A DNA stretch of 64,000 nt from assembly GCF_900564145.1 (NCBI RefSeq), contig NZ_UOOB01000001.1:2792754-2856753 (forward strand), written 5' to 3'. Positions 8,031-18,198 of the stretch are shown piece by piece; the stretch's first letter is position 1, and each line of letters begins with the position of its first letter. The notes under the pieces were generated by a model. That model did not search any database and was not told where the DNA came from. It saw nothing but the letters and a program-made list of their open reading frames with translations. The DNA comes from Comamonas sp. lk. GTDB taxonomy: Bacteria > Pseudomonadota > Gammaproteobacteria > Burkholderiales > Burkholderiaceae_C. The position numbers and the translations under genes are program-made.

Positions 8031-9032
8031 TTATCTCAATGTGCGTACACGCGTCATAGAGCGGCGTGCGGTGGATAGCGTCGAGCGGCGTGCATTGGTA
8101 TTGCTAATAGCAGCAGTTGCATCACCTGTTGGACTGTTGCTTGCAACCAGGCGTTGCTGGGCATCCAGAAGGCTTTTCATGTCCGCTGCGCGCTCTTGGG
8201 CCAGTGCGGCAGCGTTTTGTGCAGCTTGCAGTTGCGCATGCACATTGAGCAGGTCTTGCTCGCTACGTTCATGGCGGGTTTGCAGTTCTTGATATCGACT
8301 TTCAGCTTTGCGCTCCTGCTCCTGAGCGGTTTTGCGCGCAGCCGCAACTTCCTGGCGCGCTCGATCTAGTTCGGCCAGCATATGCCGCTCGTTGCCGGCG
8401 TATTGCTCGGCCAGGCGTTGTCGCTCCACGCCAGCGGCCTGGATTTCTTCGCCGTGCTTTTGCTGTTGTGATTCACGTTGCTTGGCTGCATCGGCCAAGG
8501 CGTTACGCATTTCATCCAGGCGCACATCTCTGTCTTGCAGCTGCTGCTGGACCTCATCCAGTCGTCTGGCTAAATCCTGGGCCTGAGCCTGGGCTGCCTG
8601 CAAGGCTTGGTTGAGCGCTTCTTTTTGCGCCTGCATTGCTACTTCACGCTGTGCCAGCTGATCTTTTTGCTGCTGATGCTCAGCCAGGGAACTAGCCAGC
8701 AGCTCTTCGCGCTCACCCAGCACAGCGCTGGCAGCTGCGACGGCTTCTTCCTTGGCCACATTCCACAGATCTTGCGCCAGCCGCTGCACCGGGTCAGGCA
8801 CCGCCTGTGTAGCGCCAGCATCTTGGTCTCCCGCCACACCCAGGCGCTGCCCCAGCGTGGCAAACCAGGTTTCCAACATGGGACTGACGGTATTAGGCGA
8901 GCCACGCCCTATGTGCTGGCGGACGCGCTCGATGGTCGGGCGCAGACCTTGAGCAATCAATGCATCGGCGGCCGCCCAGACATCGGCCTCTTGCACGCCT
9001 CGTGACGTTGTTTTTGGAGTGTTTGTATTCAT
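8031..9032 (-). CDS. KfrA-like DNA-binding coiled-coil protein
   Basis: 333 residues. The N-terminal about 100 residues hold the KfrA_N-type domain (DVWAAADALIAQGLRPTIERVRQHIGRGSPNT), a winged-helix-like DNA-binding module known from plasmid replication/partition regions. Residues about 110-300 are a long Gln/Ala/Glu/Arg-rich coiled coil. The C-terminus is basic (RRSTLSTARRSMTRVRTLR). KfrA of IncP plasmids represses its own promoter and forms filament-like assemblies. Chromosomal relatives sit on genomic islands, often near integrases, as here. It is divergent from a tyrosine recombinase, and the shared AT-rich region holds several inverted repeats suited to autoregulation. Confidence 0.85.
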   Translation of the reverse strand: MNTNTPKTTSRGVQEADVWAAADALIAQGLRPTIERVRQHIGRGSPNTVSPMLETWFATLGQRLGVAGDQDAGATQAVPDPVQRLAQDLWNVAKEEAVAAASAVLGEREELLASSLAEHQQQKDQLAQREVAMQAQKEALNQALQAAQAQAQDLARRLDEVQQQLQDRDVRLDEMRNALADAAKQRESQQQKHGEEIQAAGVERQRLAEQYAGNERHMLAELDRARQEVAAARKTAQEQERKAESRYQELQTRHERSEQDLLNVHAQLQAAQNAAALAQERAADMKSLLDAQQRLVASNSPTGDATAAISNTNARRSTLSTARRSMTRVRTLR

Positions 9033-9047
9033 ATCTTGATATAACTG

Positions 9048-9137
9048 ACGATAAGTGATTGTTATCGTGATTTATTTAATAAGTACGTAATACATCATAC
9101 ATATCATGTATTTAATATTACATATGAAATTTTCATA
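9048..9137. promoter_or_regulatory. Cluster of inverted repeats between kfrA-like gene and integrase
   Basis: The kfrA-integrase intergenic region is strikingly AT-rich. Three inverted repeats are seen: ACGATAA/TTATCGT with a 7-base spacer (9048-9068), ATACAT/ATGTAT with a 3-base spacer (9097-9111), and TATGAAA/TTTCATA around one base (9123-9137). They are candidates for KfrA operators or recombinase arm sites. Promoters for both genes should lie here too, but I cannot fix them. Confidence 0.6.
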
Positions 9138-9377
9138 CAGAATTTTTTCTACAATACACTGGGTTGGGCACTGAAAGCGCGCCAACGGAGCCGTCAAATG
9201 GGCAAATTCAGCTTCAATCGACGAAAAAAGACCAATGCCTCAGAGCCGACTTGCTGGGGCATGACAGCGCGGTCTACCGGGGCGGCCGTATGAAGACGAT
9301 GCATCGCCTGATGCTTGGCCCAGGCTTCCTTCAACGAGTCGGCATCGGAGCCATCTGGCTGCGCAGACAATAAAGAT

Positions 9378-10517
9378 ATGTCTACAAATTCGCGCTACCA
9401 GGGCTCGCCCTCCTCTTTTCTGGCGGCCTTCACGCCAGAGGATCAACGCCTGTCAAGCGCTGAAAAGCCGGTGATGGAAGTCGGGCTGCAAGCTGCGACC
9501 CAGGAGGCCATTCGTGAGCTGATGCGCGAGGGCGAGTCCGGCAACACTCGCACCAGCTATCAAAGTGCCATGCGTTACTGGGCTGCATGGCATGTGTTGC
9601 GGCTGGGCCGCCCCATGCAGCTGCCGCTGGCAACGGCGGCCGTGCTGCAATTCATTGTTGACCATGCCCAGCGACAGACGGCCAACGGCCTGATGAGCGA
9701 AATGCCCGATGAAGTGGACGAGGCGCTGGTGCTCGCAGGCTACAAGGGCAAGAAAGGCCCGCCGTCACACAACACGCTGGTGCACAGAATTGCTGTGCTG
9801 TCGAAAGCGCACCAGGTACACGGGCTGGTCAACCCCTGCCAGGACGGCGCGGTGCGCGAGCTGATGTCGCGTACTCGCAAGGCCTATGCCCGCCGGGGCG
9901 AGCAGCCTCAGAAAAAAGAAGCGCTGACCCGTGATGTGCTGGAAGAACTGCTGGCCACCTGCGACGACAGCCTGCGTGGCTTGCGTGATCGTGCCTTGCT
10001 GCTGTTTGCCTGGGCCAGTGGCGGGCGGCGCAGGTCCGAGGTGGCGGGAGGCGACATGCGCTATTTGCGCTCCGTGGGGCCTGAGGACTTCATCTACACG
10101 CTGGTGCACAGCAAGACCAACCAGAGCGGTGCCGATGCCCCCGAGAATCACAAACCTGTGACAGGCCGCGCGGCTCAGGCTTTGCGCGACTGGCTGCAGG
10201 CCGCGCAGATCAGCGAAGGACCGATATTTCGCCGTATTCGCAAAGGCGGCCATGTGGCCGAGCCGCTGACCCCGGCCGCAGTGCGCAATATCGTCAAGGA
10301 GCGCTGTGCGCTGGCGGGCGTGGAAGGCGATTTTTCGGCCCACTCGCTGCGCTCAGGCTTTGTGACGGAAGCGGGCCGGCAGAACGTGCCCCTGCCAGAC
10401 ACCATGGCCTTGACCGGTCACCACAGCGTGAACACGGTGATGGGCTATTACCGTGCAGATACGGCTTTGCAAAACCGGGCCGCGCGCTTGCTCGATGAAC
10501 CTCAAAAGAAAAGCTGA
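9378..10517 (+). CDS. Tyrosine recombinase / site-specific integrase
   Basis: 379 residues from the ATG at 9378; a TTG at 9315 would add 21 residues of poor quality. The N-terminal core-binding domain (about 35-175) includes NTRTSYQSAMRYWAAW. The catalytic domain follows with Arg218 in SGGRRRSEV, a candidate Lys246 in VHSKTNQSG, His322-Arg325 in AHSLRSGF, His348 in TGHHS and Tyr357 in MGYY, so the full catalytic set is present. Such enzymes cut and join short core sites to insert or excise elements, or act on dimers. Its pairing with a divergent kfrA-like gene suggests an island module; no att core was identified. Confidence 0.9.
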   Translation: MSTNSRYQGSPSSFLAAFTPEDQRLSSAEKPVMEVGLQAATQEAIRELMREGESGNTRTSYQSAMRYWAAWHVLRLGRPMQLPLATAAVLQFIVDHAQRQTANGLMSEMPDEVDEALVLAGYKGKKGPPSHNTLVHRIAVLSKAHQVHGLVNPCQDGAVRELMSRTRKAYARRGEQPQKKEALTRDVLEELLATCDDSLRGLRDRALLLFAWASGGRRRSEVAGGDMRYLRSVGPEDFIYTLVHSKTNQSGADAPENHKPVTGRAAQALRDWLQAAQISEGPIFRRIRKGGHVAEPLTPAAVRNIVKERCALAGVEGDFSAHSLRSGFVTEAGRQNVPLPDTMALTGHHSVNTVMGYYRADTALQNRAARLLDEPQKKS

Positions 10518-10605
10518 GCACAAGCCGTAAAAAATACGGCAGAAATGCCGCAGTTGTGCGCTGCTTGCCACAGAGCACAACTGCCGTTTATCCGCTTTTG
10601 AGGCT

Positions 10606-11070
10606 TTAGCCCAGCGCCGCAATCACATCCGCCGGCGCCTGCACCAGCTCAATCAGCACACCTTCGCCGGCAATGGGAAATTCATCATTGCTCTTGGGGT
10701 GCAAAAACGTGATGTCGTAGCCGGCCGCGCCTTTGCGGATGCCGCCCGGTGCAAAGCGCACGCCGTTGGCCGTGAGCCATTCCACGGCCTTGGGCAGGTC
10801 ATCGATCCACAGACCGATGTGGTTGAGCGGCGTGGCGTGCACGGCGGGCTTTTTCTCGATGTCCATGGGCTGCATGATGTCCACTTCCACCTTCATCGCG
10901 CCCTTGCCCATGGCCAGAATGTCTTCGTCCACGTTCTCGCGCTCGCTCTGGAAGGTGCCGGTCTGCTCCAGACCCAGCATGTCCACCCACAGCTTTTTCA
11001 TGCGATTCTTGTCGGTGCCGCCGATGGCCACTTGCTGAATGCCCAGAACCTTGAAAGGACGGTTGCTCAT
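10606..11070 (-). CDS. VOC-fold protein, probable methylmalonyl-CoA epimerase
   Basis: 154 residues from the ATG at 11070, preceded by AAGGAG. The two-module VOC fold ends in TFLHPKS...GVLIELVQ, the signature of methylmalonyl-CoA epimerases (the Propionibacterium enzyme has FMHPKSGKGVLIEL). The enzyme would convert (S)- to (R)-methylmalonyl-CoA, linking propionyl-CoA carboxylase to the B12 mutase; both are encoded just upstream on the same strand. Candidate metal ligands are Glu62, His84 and Glu141. The first position, usually His, is Gln (GIQQVAI), so metal choice or activity may differ. Insertions around residues 128-136 are also unusual. A related VOC function cannot be excluded. Confidence 0.7.
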   Translation of the reverse strand: MSNRPFKVLGIQQVAIGGTDKNRMKKLWVDMLGLEQTGTFQSERENVDEDILAMGKGAMKVEVDIMQPMDIEKKPAVHATPLNHIGLWIDDLPKAVEWLTANGVRFAPGGIRKGAAGYDITFLHPKSNDEFPIAGEGVLIELVQAPADVIAALG

Positions 11071-11090
11071 GAAATACTCCTTGATTTTGA

Positions 11091-11136
11091 TTGATAGCTG
11101 CCTGCGCAATCCAGTCAAGCGCTACAGCCTGTTTTT
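11091..11136 (+). repeat. Dispersed intergenic repeat, copy 1
   Basis: Starts TTGATAGCTGCCTGCGCAA and ends AGCCTGTTTTT; a member of the family described in the findings. It lies between the epimerase and ydcF genes. Confidence 0.6.
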
Positions 11137-11150
11137 GCATTGATATGTGA

Positions 11151-11966
11151 TCACACCTCGCCCAGCAGCCAGCTGCTGGCCATGGCGAAGTACTCGCGCA
11201 GCCAGGCATTGAAGCGGGTTGCCAGCGGCGTTGCCGCGGCCACGGGATAGATGGCGCTGAGGTTTTGCCGTTTGGCAATGCCCATGGCACGCATCAGATG
11301 AAAGTCGCTGCTGACCATGGCCGTGGCCGCATCGGGCCCCACGCCGCGCTCGGCCAGCAAGGGGCGGCTGAGCTGCAGGTTCAGCTCGGTGCTGGTGCTT
11401 TCCTGCTCCAACACCAGCCGCTGTGGCGCAATGCCATGGCGCTGCTGCAGATAGCGGGCCATCACGGCGGCCTCGGATTCCGTCTCGCCCCAATCCACGC
11501 CGCCGCACACGGCGATCAAGGCCTGGGGCTGCAGCCGGGCCAGCTCGGCCGCCGTATCCAGGCGGCTGGCCAGCACCGGGCGCGGATGACCGTTCAAGGT
11601 GCCGCTACCCAGCACCACAATGGCTTGCACCGGCGGAACTTGCGCCGGCTCCAGACCCAGGCCTGACAAGCGGCTCCAGAAGAGTCCAAGACTGATCAGC
11701 CACAGCGCAAATGCCATCCAGCCTATGCCCCAAAGCCGTTCATGCAGTGCCCTGGCCTTGCGCCAACGCTGAACCGCCTTCCATTTCCAGGCCAGCAACA
11801 CGGCGGCCAGACCCAGCACTGCCGGCACCAGCACACCCACATTGAAATGGCCCATCAGCATCAACACGAGGGCATCGACCAGCAGCACCACTCCCACCAG
11901 GCTTAGCAAGCTGCGCGGCAAGCCGCCGTTGCGGCTTGCCGATGATTCGTATGCATTCAAATTCAT
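11151..11966 (-). CDS. YdcF/DUF218 family membrane protein
   Basis: 271 residues from the ATG at 11966; an upstream in-frame start is rejected because it lies in the pccA terminator. Membrane segments lie near the N-terminus (about 20-60) and about 80-100. A DUF218 domain follows: VQAIVVLGSG, RLDTAAELARLQPQ, AVCGGVDWGETESEA and SSDFHLMRAM. Family members include SanA and YdcF, linked to envelope barrier function or binding of SAM-like ligands; the biochemical role is unsettled. It sits between pccA and the epimerase gene on the same strand but after a likely terminator, so it need not belong to the propionate operon. Confidence 0.85.
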   Translation of the reverse strand: MNLNAYESSASRNGGLPRSLLSLVGVVLLVDALVLMLMGHFNVGVLVPAVLGLAAVLLAWKWKAVQRWRKARALHERLWGIGWMAFALWLISLGLFWSRLSGLGLEPAQVPPVQAIVVLGSGTLNGHPRPVLASRLDTAAELARLQPQALIAVCGGVDWGETESEAAVMARYLQQRHGIAPQRLVLEQESTSTELNLQLSRPLLAERGVGPDAATAMVSSDFHLMRAMGIAKRQNLSAIYPVAAATPLATRFNAWLREYFAMASSWLLGEV

Positions 11967-12011
11967 AGCTGATGGTGCTTGTTCATCCAGGGCTAGAGCC
12001 GGTTGGCATTG

Positions 12012-12042
12012 AAAAACCCGCAAGGCTTTGCGGCCAGGCGGG
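12012..12042 (-). terminator. Likely terminator after pccA
   Basis: On the minus strand a GC-rich hairpin (outer stem CCCGC/GCGGG, 12017-12042) ends in five T residues (12012-12016), shortly after the pccA stop at 12091. Confidence 0.6.
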
Positions 12043-12090
12043 CTTGGGGGATATCAGGCAGAGCTTACGCAGCTGCCTGATTCCGGTACA

Positions 12091-14139
12091 TCACTCGAAT
12101 TCGAGAATGATGTCGTCCACAGCCAAGGAATCGCCCTTGCTGGCCGAGACCTTGCTCACCACGCCGTCCTGTGCTGCGAAGAGGATGTTTTCCATCTTCA
12201 TGGCTTCGATGACGGCCAGCTTTTCGCCGGCTTGCACCTTCTGACCGGGCTGCACGGCCACGTCGACCAAGAGGCCGGGCATGGGCGAGAGCAGGAACTT
12301 GGACAGATCGGGCGGAGCCTTGTAAGGCATGAGCCGGTGCAGCTCGGCACCCTTGGGCGAGAGCACCAGCACATCGGCTTGCGTGCCGTTGTGAATCACG
12401 CGCAGAGCCAGCGGATTCTTGGGCGTGCCGCGCTCGATCTGGCAGGTGAAAGGCTTGCCGTTGCAGCTGCCGCGTACGACCAGATCACGGATATCCGCAT
12501 TGCTGCGGAATTCGTAGGTCTTGCCGTTGACGACGACCTTGCAGACACGGGACAGCGCGTCGAAATCGGTGACCTCACCGCTCACATACTGGTTGTTGCC
12601 TTCGGCGCCCAGCACCGCAGCCGTGTAGCGCTCGCCCACCTGCACGTTGTGGCCCTGCATCTGGCCGGTGATGGTGGAAGCGCGCGCGCGGTAGCGGCGG
12701 TTGCGGAACAGTGCCAGGGCAACCAGAAAATCCGGATCGCTGTGAGGCACGTCCTCGGCATGGAAGCCGTGGCTGTAATGCTCGGCGATGAAGCCGGTAT
12801 TGAACTCGCCCGTCACAAACTTGGGGTGGGCCAGAAGCGCGGCCTGGAACGGGATGTTGGAGCTGATGCCGCGAATGGCAAAGCCGTTCAGGGCTTCACG
12901 CATCTTGGCAATGGCTTCGTTGCGATCCTTGCCGTGCACGATGAGCTTGGCGATCATCGAGTCATAGAACATGGGAATCTCGCCGCCGTCATACACGCCG
13001 GTATCCACGCGCACGCCTTGCAGGTGCTCGGTATCGGCCTGCCACATGGTCTGCTCGGGAGGCGAAAAGCGCACCAGACGGCCGGTCGATGGCAGGAAGT
13101 TGCGGAACGGGTCTTCGGCGTTGATACGGCACTCGATGGCCCAGCCGTCGCGCTTGACATCGGCCTGAGCGAAGGAAAGCTTTTCGCCAGCGGCCACGCG
13201 GATCATCTGCTCGACCAGATCCAGGCCGGTGATGCACTCGGTGACCGGGTGCTCCACCTGCAGACGGGTGTTCATTTCCAGGAAGTAGAAGTCCTGGTCC
13301 TTGCCGACCACGAACTCCACGGTGCCGGCGCTTTGGTACTTCACGGCCTTGGCCAGTTGCACGGCCTGCTCACCCATGGCTTTGCGGGTTTCCTCACTGA
13401 TGAAGGGGCTTGGCGCTTCCTCGATCACCTTCTGGTGGCGGCGCTGGATCGAGCACTCGCGCTCGTTCAGATACACCACATTGCCGTGGCTGTCGCCCAG
13501 AATCTGGATTTCGATGTGGCGCGGCTCCTGCACAAACTTCTCGATGAAGATGCGGTCATCGCCAAAGCTGTTGCGGGCTTCGTTCTGGCAGCTGGCAAAG
13601 CCTTCAAAGGCTTCCTTGTCGTTGAACGCGACGCGCAAGCCCTTGCCGCCGCCGCCGGCCGAAGCCTTGATCATCACGGGATAGCCAATACCCTTGGCGA
13701 TTTCCACGGCCTGCTCGGGGCCGGCGATGGCATCGTTGTAGCCAGGGATGGTATTGACCTGGGCCTCGTTGGCCAGCTTCTTGGAAGCGATCTTGTCGCC
13801 CATGGCGGCAATCGAATGCGCCTTGGGACCGATAAAGGCAATGCCTTCGTCTTCGCAGCGCTTGGCAAAAGCCTCGTTTTCGCTCAGAAATCCGTAGCCA
13901 GGGTGAATGGCTTGCGCGCCGGTCTGCTTGGCCGCTGCAATGATGCGCTCGGCCACCAGATAGGACTCGCGGCTGGGCGCTGCACCGATGTGCACGGCCT
14001 CGTCGGCCAGCTTCACATGGCGTGCATCCTTGTCCGCATCGGAATAGACCGCCACGGTCTGGATGCCCATTTTGCGGGCAGTAGCAATCACACGGCAGGC
14101 AATTTCTCCGCGGTTGGCAATCAGGATTTTGGTAAACAT
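12091..14139 (-). CDS. pccA: Propionyl-/acyl-CoA carboxylase alpha subunit (biotin carboxylase + BCCP)
   Basis: 682 residues. The N-terminal biotin-carboxylase part begins MFTKILIANRGEIACRVI and holds the ATP-grasp glycine loop KASAGGGGKGLR and the EMNTRLQVEHPVTE catalytic segment. The C-terminal biotinyl domain has the EAMKMEN motif with Lys648 as the biotinylated residue. Together with PccB it carboxylates propionyl-CoA to (S)-methylmalonyl-CoA. The genes for PccB, MeaB and the mutase lie upstream on the same strand, which favours propionyl-CoA over other acyl-CoAs. The start overlaps the end of the DUF389 gene by 19 bp, suggesting translational coupling. Confidence 0.93.
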   Translation of the reverse strand: MFTKILIANRGEIACRVIATARKMGIQTVAVYSDADKDARHVKLADEAVHIGAAPSRESYLVAERIIAAAKQTGAQAIHPGYGFLSENEAFAKRCEDEGIAFIGPKAHSIAAMGDKIASKKLANEAQVNTIPGYNDAIAGPEQAVEIAKGIGYPVMIKASAGGGGKGLRVAFNDKEAFEGFASCQNEARNSFGDDRIFIEKFVQEPRHIEIQILGDSHGNVVYLNERECSIQRRHQKVIEEAPSPFISEETRKAMGEQAVQLAKAVKYQSAGTVEFVVGKDQDFYFLEMNTRLQVEHPVTECITGLDLVEQMIRVAAGEKLSFAQADVKRDGWAIECRINAEDPFRNFLPSTGRLVRFSPPEQTMWQADTEHLQGVRVDTGVYDGGEIPMFYDSMIAKLIVHGKDRNEAIAKMREALNGFAIRGISSNIPFQAALLAHPKFVTGEFNTGFIAEHYSHGFHAEDVPHSDPDFLVALALFRNRRYRARASTITGQMQGHNVQVGERYTAAVLGAEGNNQYVSGEVTDFDALSRVCKVVVNGKTYEFRSNADIRDLVVRGSCNGKPFTCQIERGTPKNPLALRVIHNGTQADVLVLSPKGAELHRLMPYKAPPDLSKFLLSPMPGLLVDVAVQPGQKVQAGEKLAVIEAMKMENILFAAQDGVVSKVSASKGDSLAVDDIILEFE

Positions 14140-15527
14140 GTTGTCTGCTTCCTTCGGTTTTTATCTCGAGAATTGAGCGAGCGGGGATCCGGGCGCTCGA
14201 TCAACTGCACTTCAGATTTTTCTAATCGCACGCCAAGCCAACGGCTCAGGCCGTCCTTGTCGTGCGTGGATAAGGGTTGGGCCACATCCAGCACCACCAC
14301 ACTGGCCGGTTGAGCGCCATCGCCAGCGGAACGTTCGCCCTGTGCCAAGGTCAGCGCGCAGACCAGCGGTTGCTGGGCTTGCACTTCCTCAAGCAGTGCC
14401 CGGGCATCGACCGGCTTGACGGCCGGTACTTCAGCCACCGCCTTGGCTTGAGCCACATTCTGCTGCAGGCGCTTGAGCTGTGCATCCATGGACTTGACCT
14501 GTTCCACCAGCGTGCGGTTCACGCCGTCCTGCAGTTCCTGGCGCAGCTTTTCCACATTGAGCGAGTCGTCTCCGGCATCGCGCATCAGCACCGTCACATC
14601 GGCCTGCCCATTGCTTTGCATGCGGCGTCGCACCTGCTCGCGCAACTGGTCTTTGTCGACCCGGCCGGCCAGAACCAGGCGCAGCGTGCGTGAGCCGGCA
14701 TCCACCTCGTGCATCAGCACGTGGCTGTCGGGCTCCGTCTCCAGCTCCCGCGCCACACGCACTGCGGCACTGGCAAACACCTCTTGCTGCACCAGGCGAT
14801 AGGCCATCCACACGCTGGGCACCAGCACCACGGTCAGGCCCAGCACGATGATGATGCGGTGGCGCTTGCGCGTCGCTTCGTCGAGCTCGCCCTGTCTTGG
14901 CAGGCGCAGCAGCTTGGCCACCCCCAAGGTGGAGACACCGATGAACATGCCGTTGATGATGAACAGGTAGAAAGCTCCGCCAAACATGTCCCAGCGGCCA
15001 TGCGCAATGCCAAAGCCTGCGGTGCACAGCGGGGGCATGAGAGCCGTGGCAATGGCCACACCCGGCACGATATTGGAGAAGCTGCGGCGCGTCACCGCCA
15101 CCATGCCGGCCGCACCACCGAAAGCGGCGATGAGCACATCCCACAGCGTGGGAAAGGTGCGCGCCATCAGCTCGGACTGGGGCTGCTCCAAGGGGCTGAG
15201 CGTGAAGTACAGCACCGAGGTGAGCAGACTCAGGACGACGAAAATGGCCAGGTTCTTGCCCGCCATGCGGATCAAACCCAGGTCTTGCACCGCCGCACCG
15301 TAGCCAAGACCGACGATGGGCCCCATCAACGGGGAAATCAGCATGGCGCCAATGATCACGGCCGTGGAGTTCGTATTGAGCCCCACCGACGCGATCAGGA
15401 TGGCGAAGAACAGCACCCACAGGTTGGTACCGCCAAATTGCGCGCCCGAACGCACCGTCGCGTCAATGACGGACGGGTCCTGCTGATCCTGGCGCAGGTC
15501 AAACAGAAAAAGCAGGTTCGGGCGCAC
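14121..15527 (-). CDS. DUF389 multi-pass membrane protein inside the propionate operon
   Basis: 468 residues, with a GTG start 13 bases after the pccB stop. The DUF389 core (TIGR00341-type) spans about residues 20-220 with six or so membrane segments: GTNLWVLFFAILIASVGLN, AVIIGAMLISPLMGPIVGLG, NLAIFVVLSLLTSV, IVPGVAIATALMPPLCTAG and FYLFIINGMFIGV. A soluble C-terminal half follows, Gln/Arg/Asp-rich and possibly coiled. The conserved N-S-T-A and P-L-M-G-P motifs are typical. The family has no firm function. Its location between the two carboxylase subunits, with overlap into pccA, means it is co-expressed with propionate metabolism. Confidence 0.85.
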   Translation of the reverse strand: MRPNLLFLFDLRQDQQDPSVIDATVRSGAQFGGTNLWVLFFAILIASVGLNTNSTAVIIGAMLISPLMGPIVGLGYGAAVQDLGLIRMAGKNLAIFVVLSLLTSVLYFTLSPLEQPQSELMARTFPTLWDVLIAAFGGAAGMVAVTRRSFSNIVPGVAIATALMPPLCTAGFGIAHGRWDMFGGAFYLFIINGMFIGVSTLGVAKLLRLPRQGELDEATRKRHRIIIVLGLTVVLVPSVWMAYRLVQQEVFASAAVRVARELETEPDSHVLMHEVDAGSRTLRLVLAGRVDKDQLREQVRRRMQSNGQADVTVLMRDAGDDSLNVEKLRQELQDGVNRTLVEQVKSMDAQLKRLQQNVAQAKAVAEVPAVKPVDARALLEEVQAQQPLVCALTLAQGERSAGDGAQPASVVVLDVAQPLSTHDKDGLSRWLGVRLEKSEVQLIERPDPRSLNSRDKNRRKQTTCLPKS

Positions 15528-15540
15528 GATTACAGCGCTT

Positions 15541-17076
<1,536 letters not shown>

Positions 17077-17157
17077 GCTTGTCCTCTAACGTGATTTGGG
17101 TTGTTTGTCTCGCAATGTTTGCTAGTGCGATGCTATGGTTAAGTGAGCTTCTTACGC

Positions 17158-18162
17158 TTACTTCATTTGAGCTAGAAGCAGATTTCTTGCCGCTGTACTG
17201 GCAGCGATGCGACCCGCAGCCACATCGGCTTGCAATGCAGGCAGCATAGCCTTGACCTCGGTGTGCTGGCGAAACGCCTGCTTGAGGCCGAAGTCGATGC
17301 GCTCCCACATCCAGGCCAGCGACTGCTTTTCGCGGCGCAAGGCCAGGCGGCCATTGCTGGTCTGCATGTCCTTGAAGCTGGCAACCGCCGCCCAGAAAGC
17401 ATCCACCCCCTGGCCCAGCAAGGCACTGATCTGCAGCACGCGCGGCTGCCACAGGGCGCCGTGGGTTGCATGGTCAGGATTGCCGTGCATGCCCAGAAGG
17501 CGCAGGCTGGAGGTGATTTGCGCCTGGGCGCGTGTGGCGGCATGGGGATCGATATCGGCCTTGTTGATGACTACCAGGTCGGCCAGTTCCATCACGCCTT
17601 TTTTGATGGCCTGCAGATCATCGCCCGCATTGGGCAGCTGCAGCACGCAGAACATGTCCGTCATGCCGTGCACGGCAATCTCGCTCTGGCCCACCCCCAC
17701 GGTCTCGACGATGACCACGTCATAGCCGGCCGCTTCGCAGACCAGCATGGCTTCGCGGGTCTTCTCGGCCACGCCGCCCAGCGTGCCACTGCTGGGGCTG
17801 GGGCGGATATAGGCCTGCAGATTCATGGACAGGTGCTCCATGCGGGTCTTGTCGCCCAGAATGGAGCCGCCGGAGACGGTGGACGAGGGATCGATCGCCA
17901 GCACCGCCACCTGCAGGCCCTGAGCAATCAGGTACAGGCCCAGCGCCTCGATGAAGGTGGATTTGCCCACGCCCGGTACGCCGCTGATGCCCAGCCTGAA
18001 AGACTTGCCCGTATGCGGCAGCAGAGCCGTGAGCAAGCCGTCGGCCTGCTCGCGGTGGTCGGCACGCGAAGATTCCAGCAAGGTAATGGCCTTGGCCATG
18101 GCCCGGCGGCGCACGGCGGGTTCGCCGTGCAGGATGCCGTTTTGCATTTGCTCAGGAGTCAC
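17158..18162 (-). CDS. meaB: MeaB/ArgK-type G-protein chaperone of methylmalonyl-CoA mutase
   Basis: 334 residues. The GTG at 18162 is taken as start (AAGG nine bases upstream). The P-loop is GVPGVGKST (61-69); other G motifs are DVVIVETVGVGQSE and VVINKADID. The family (formerly annotated as ArgK, an arginine transport kinase) is a GTPase that gates cofactor loading and protects the B12 mutase from inactivation. The adjacent mutase gene, 36 bp upstream, fits exactly. Confidence 0.95.
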   Translation of the reverse strand: MTPEQMQNGILHGEPAVRRRAMAKAITLLESSRADHREQADGLLTALLPHTGKSFRLGISGVPGVGKSTFIEALGLYLIAQGLQVAVLAIDPSSTVSGGSILGDKTRMEHLSMNLQAYIRPSPSSGTLGGVAEKTREAMLVCEAAGYDVVIVETVGVGQSEIAVHGMTDMFCVLQLPNAGDDLQAIKKGVMELADLVVINKADIDPHAATRAQAQITSSLRLLGMHGNPDHATHGALWQPRVLQISALLGQGVDAFWAAVASFKDMQTSNGRLALRREKQSLAWMWERIDFGLKQAFRQHTEVKAMLPALQADVAAGRIAASTAARNLLLAQMK

Positions 18163-18198
18163 TTGGATCGCCTTTGCTCTGTATGCAACCGGGGCCGA

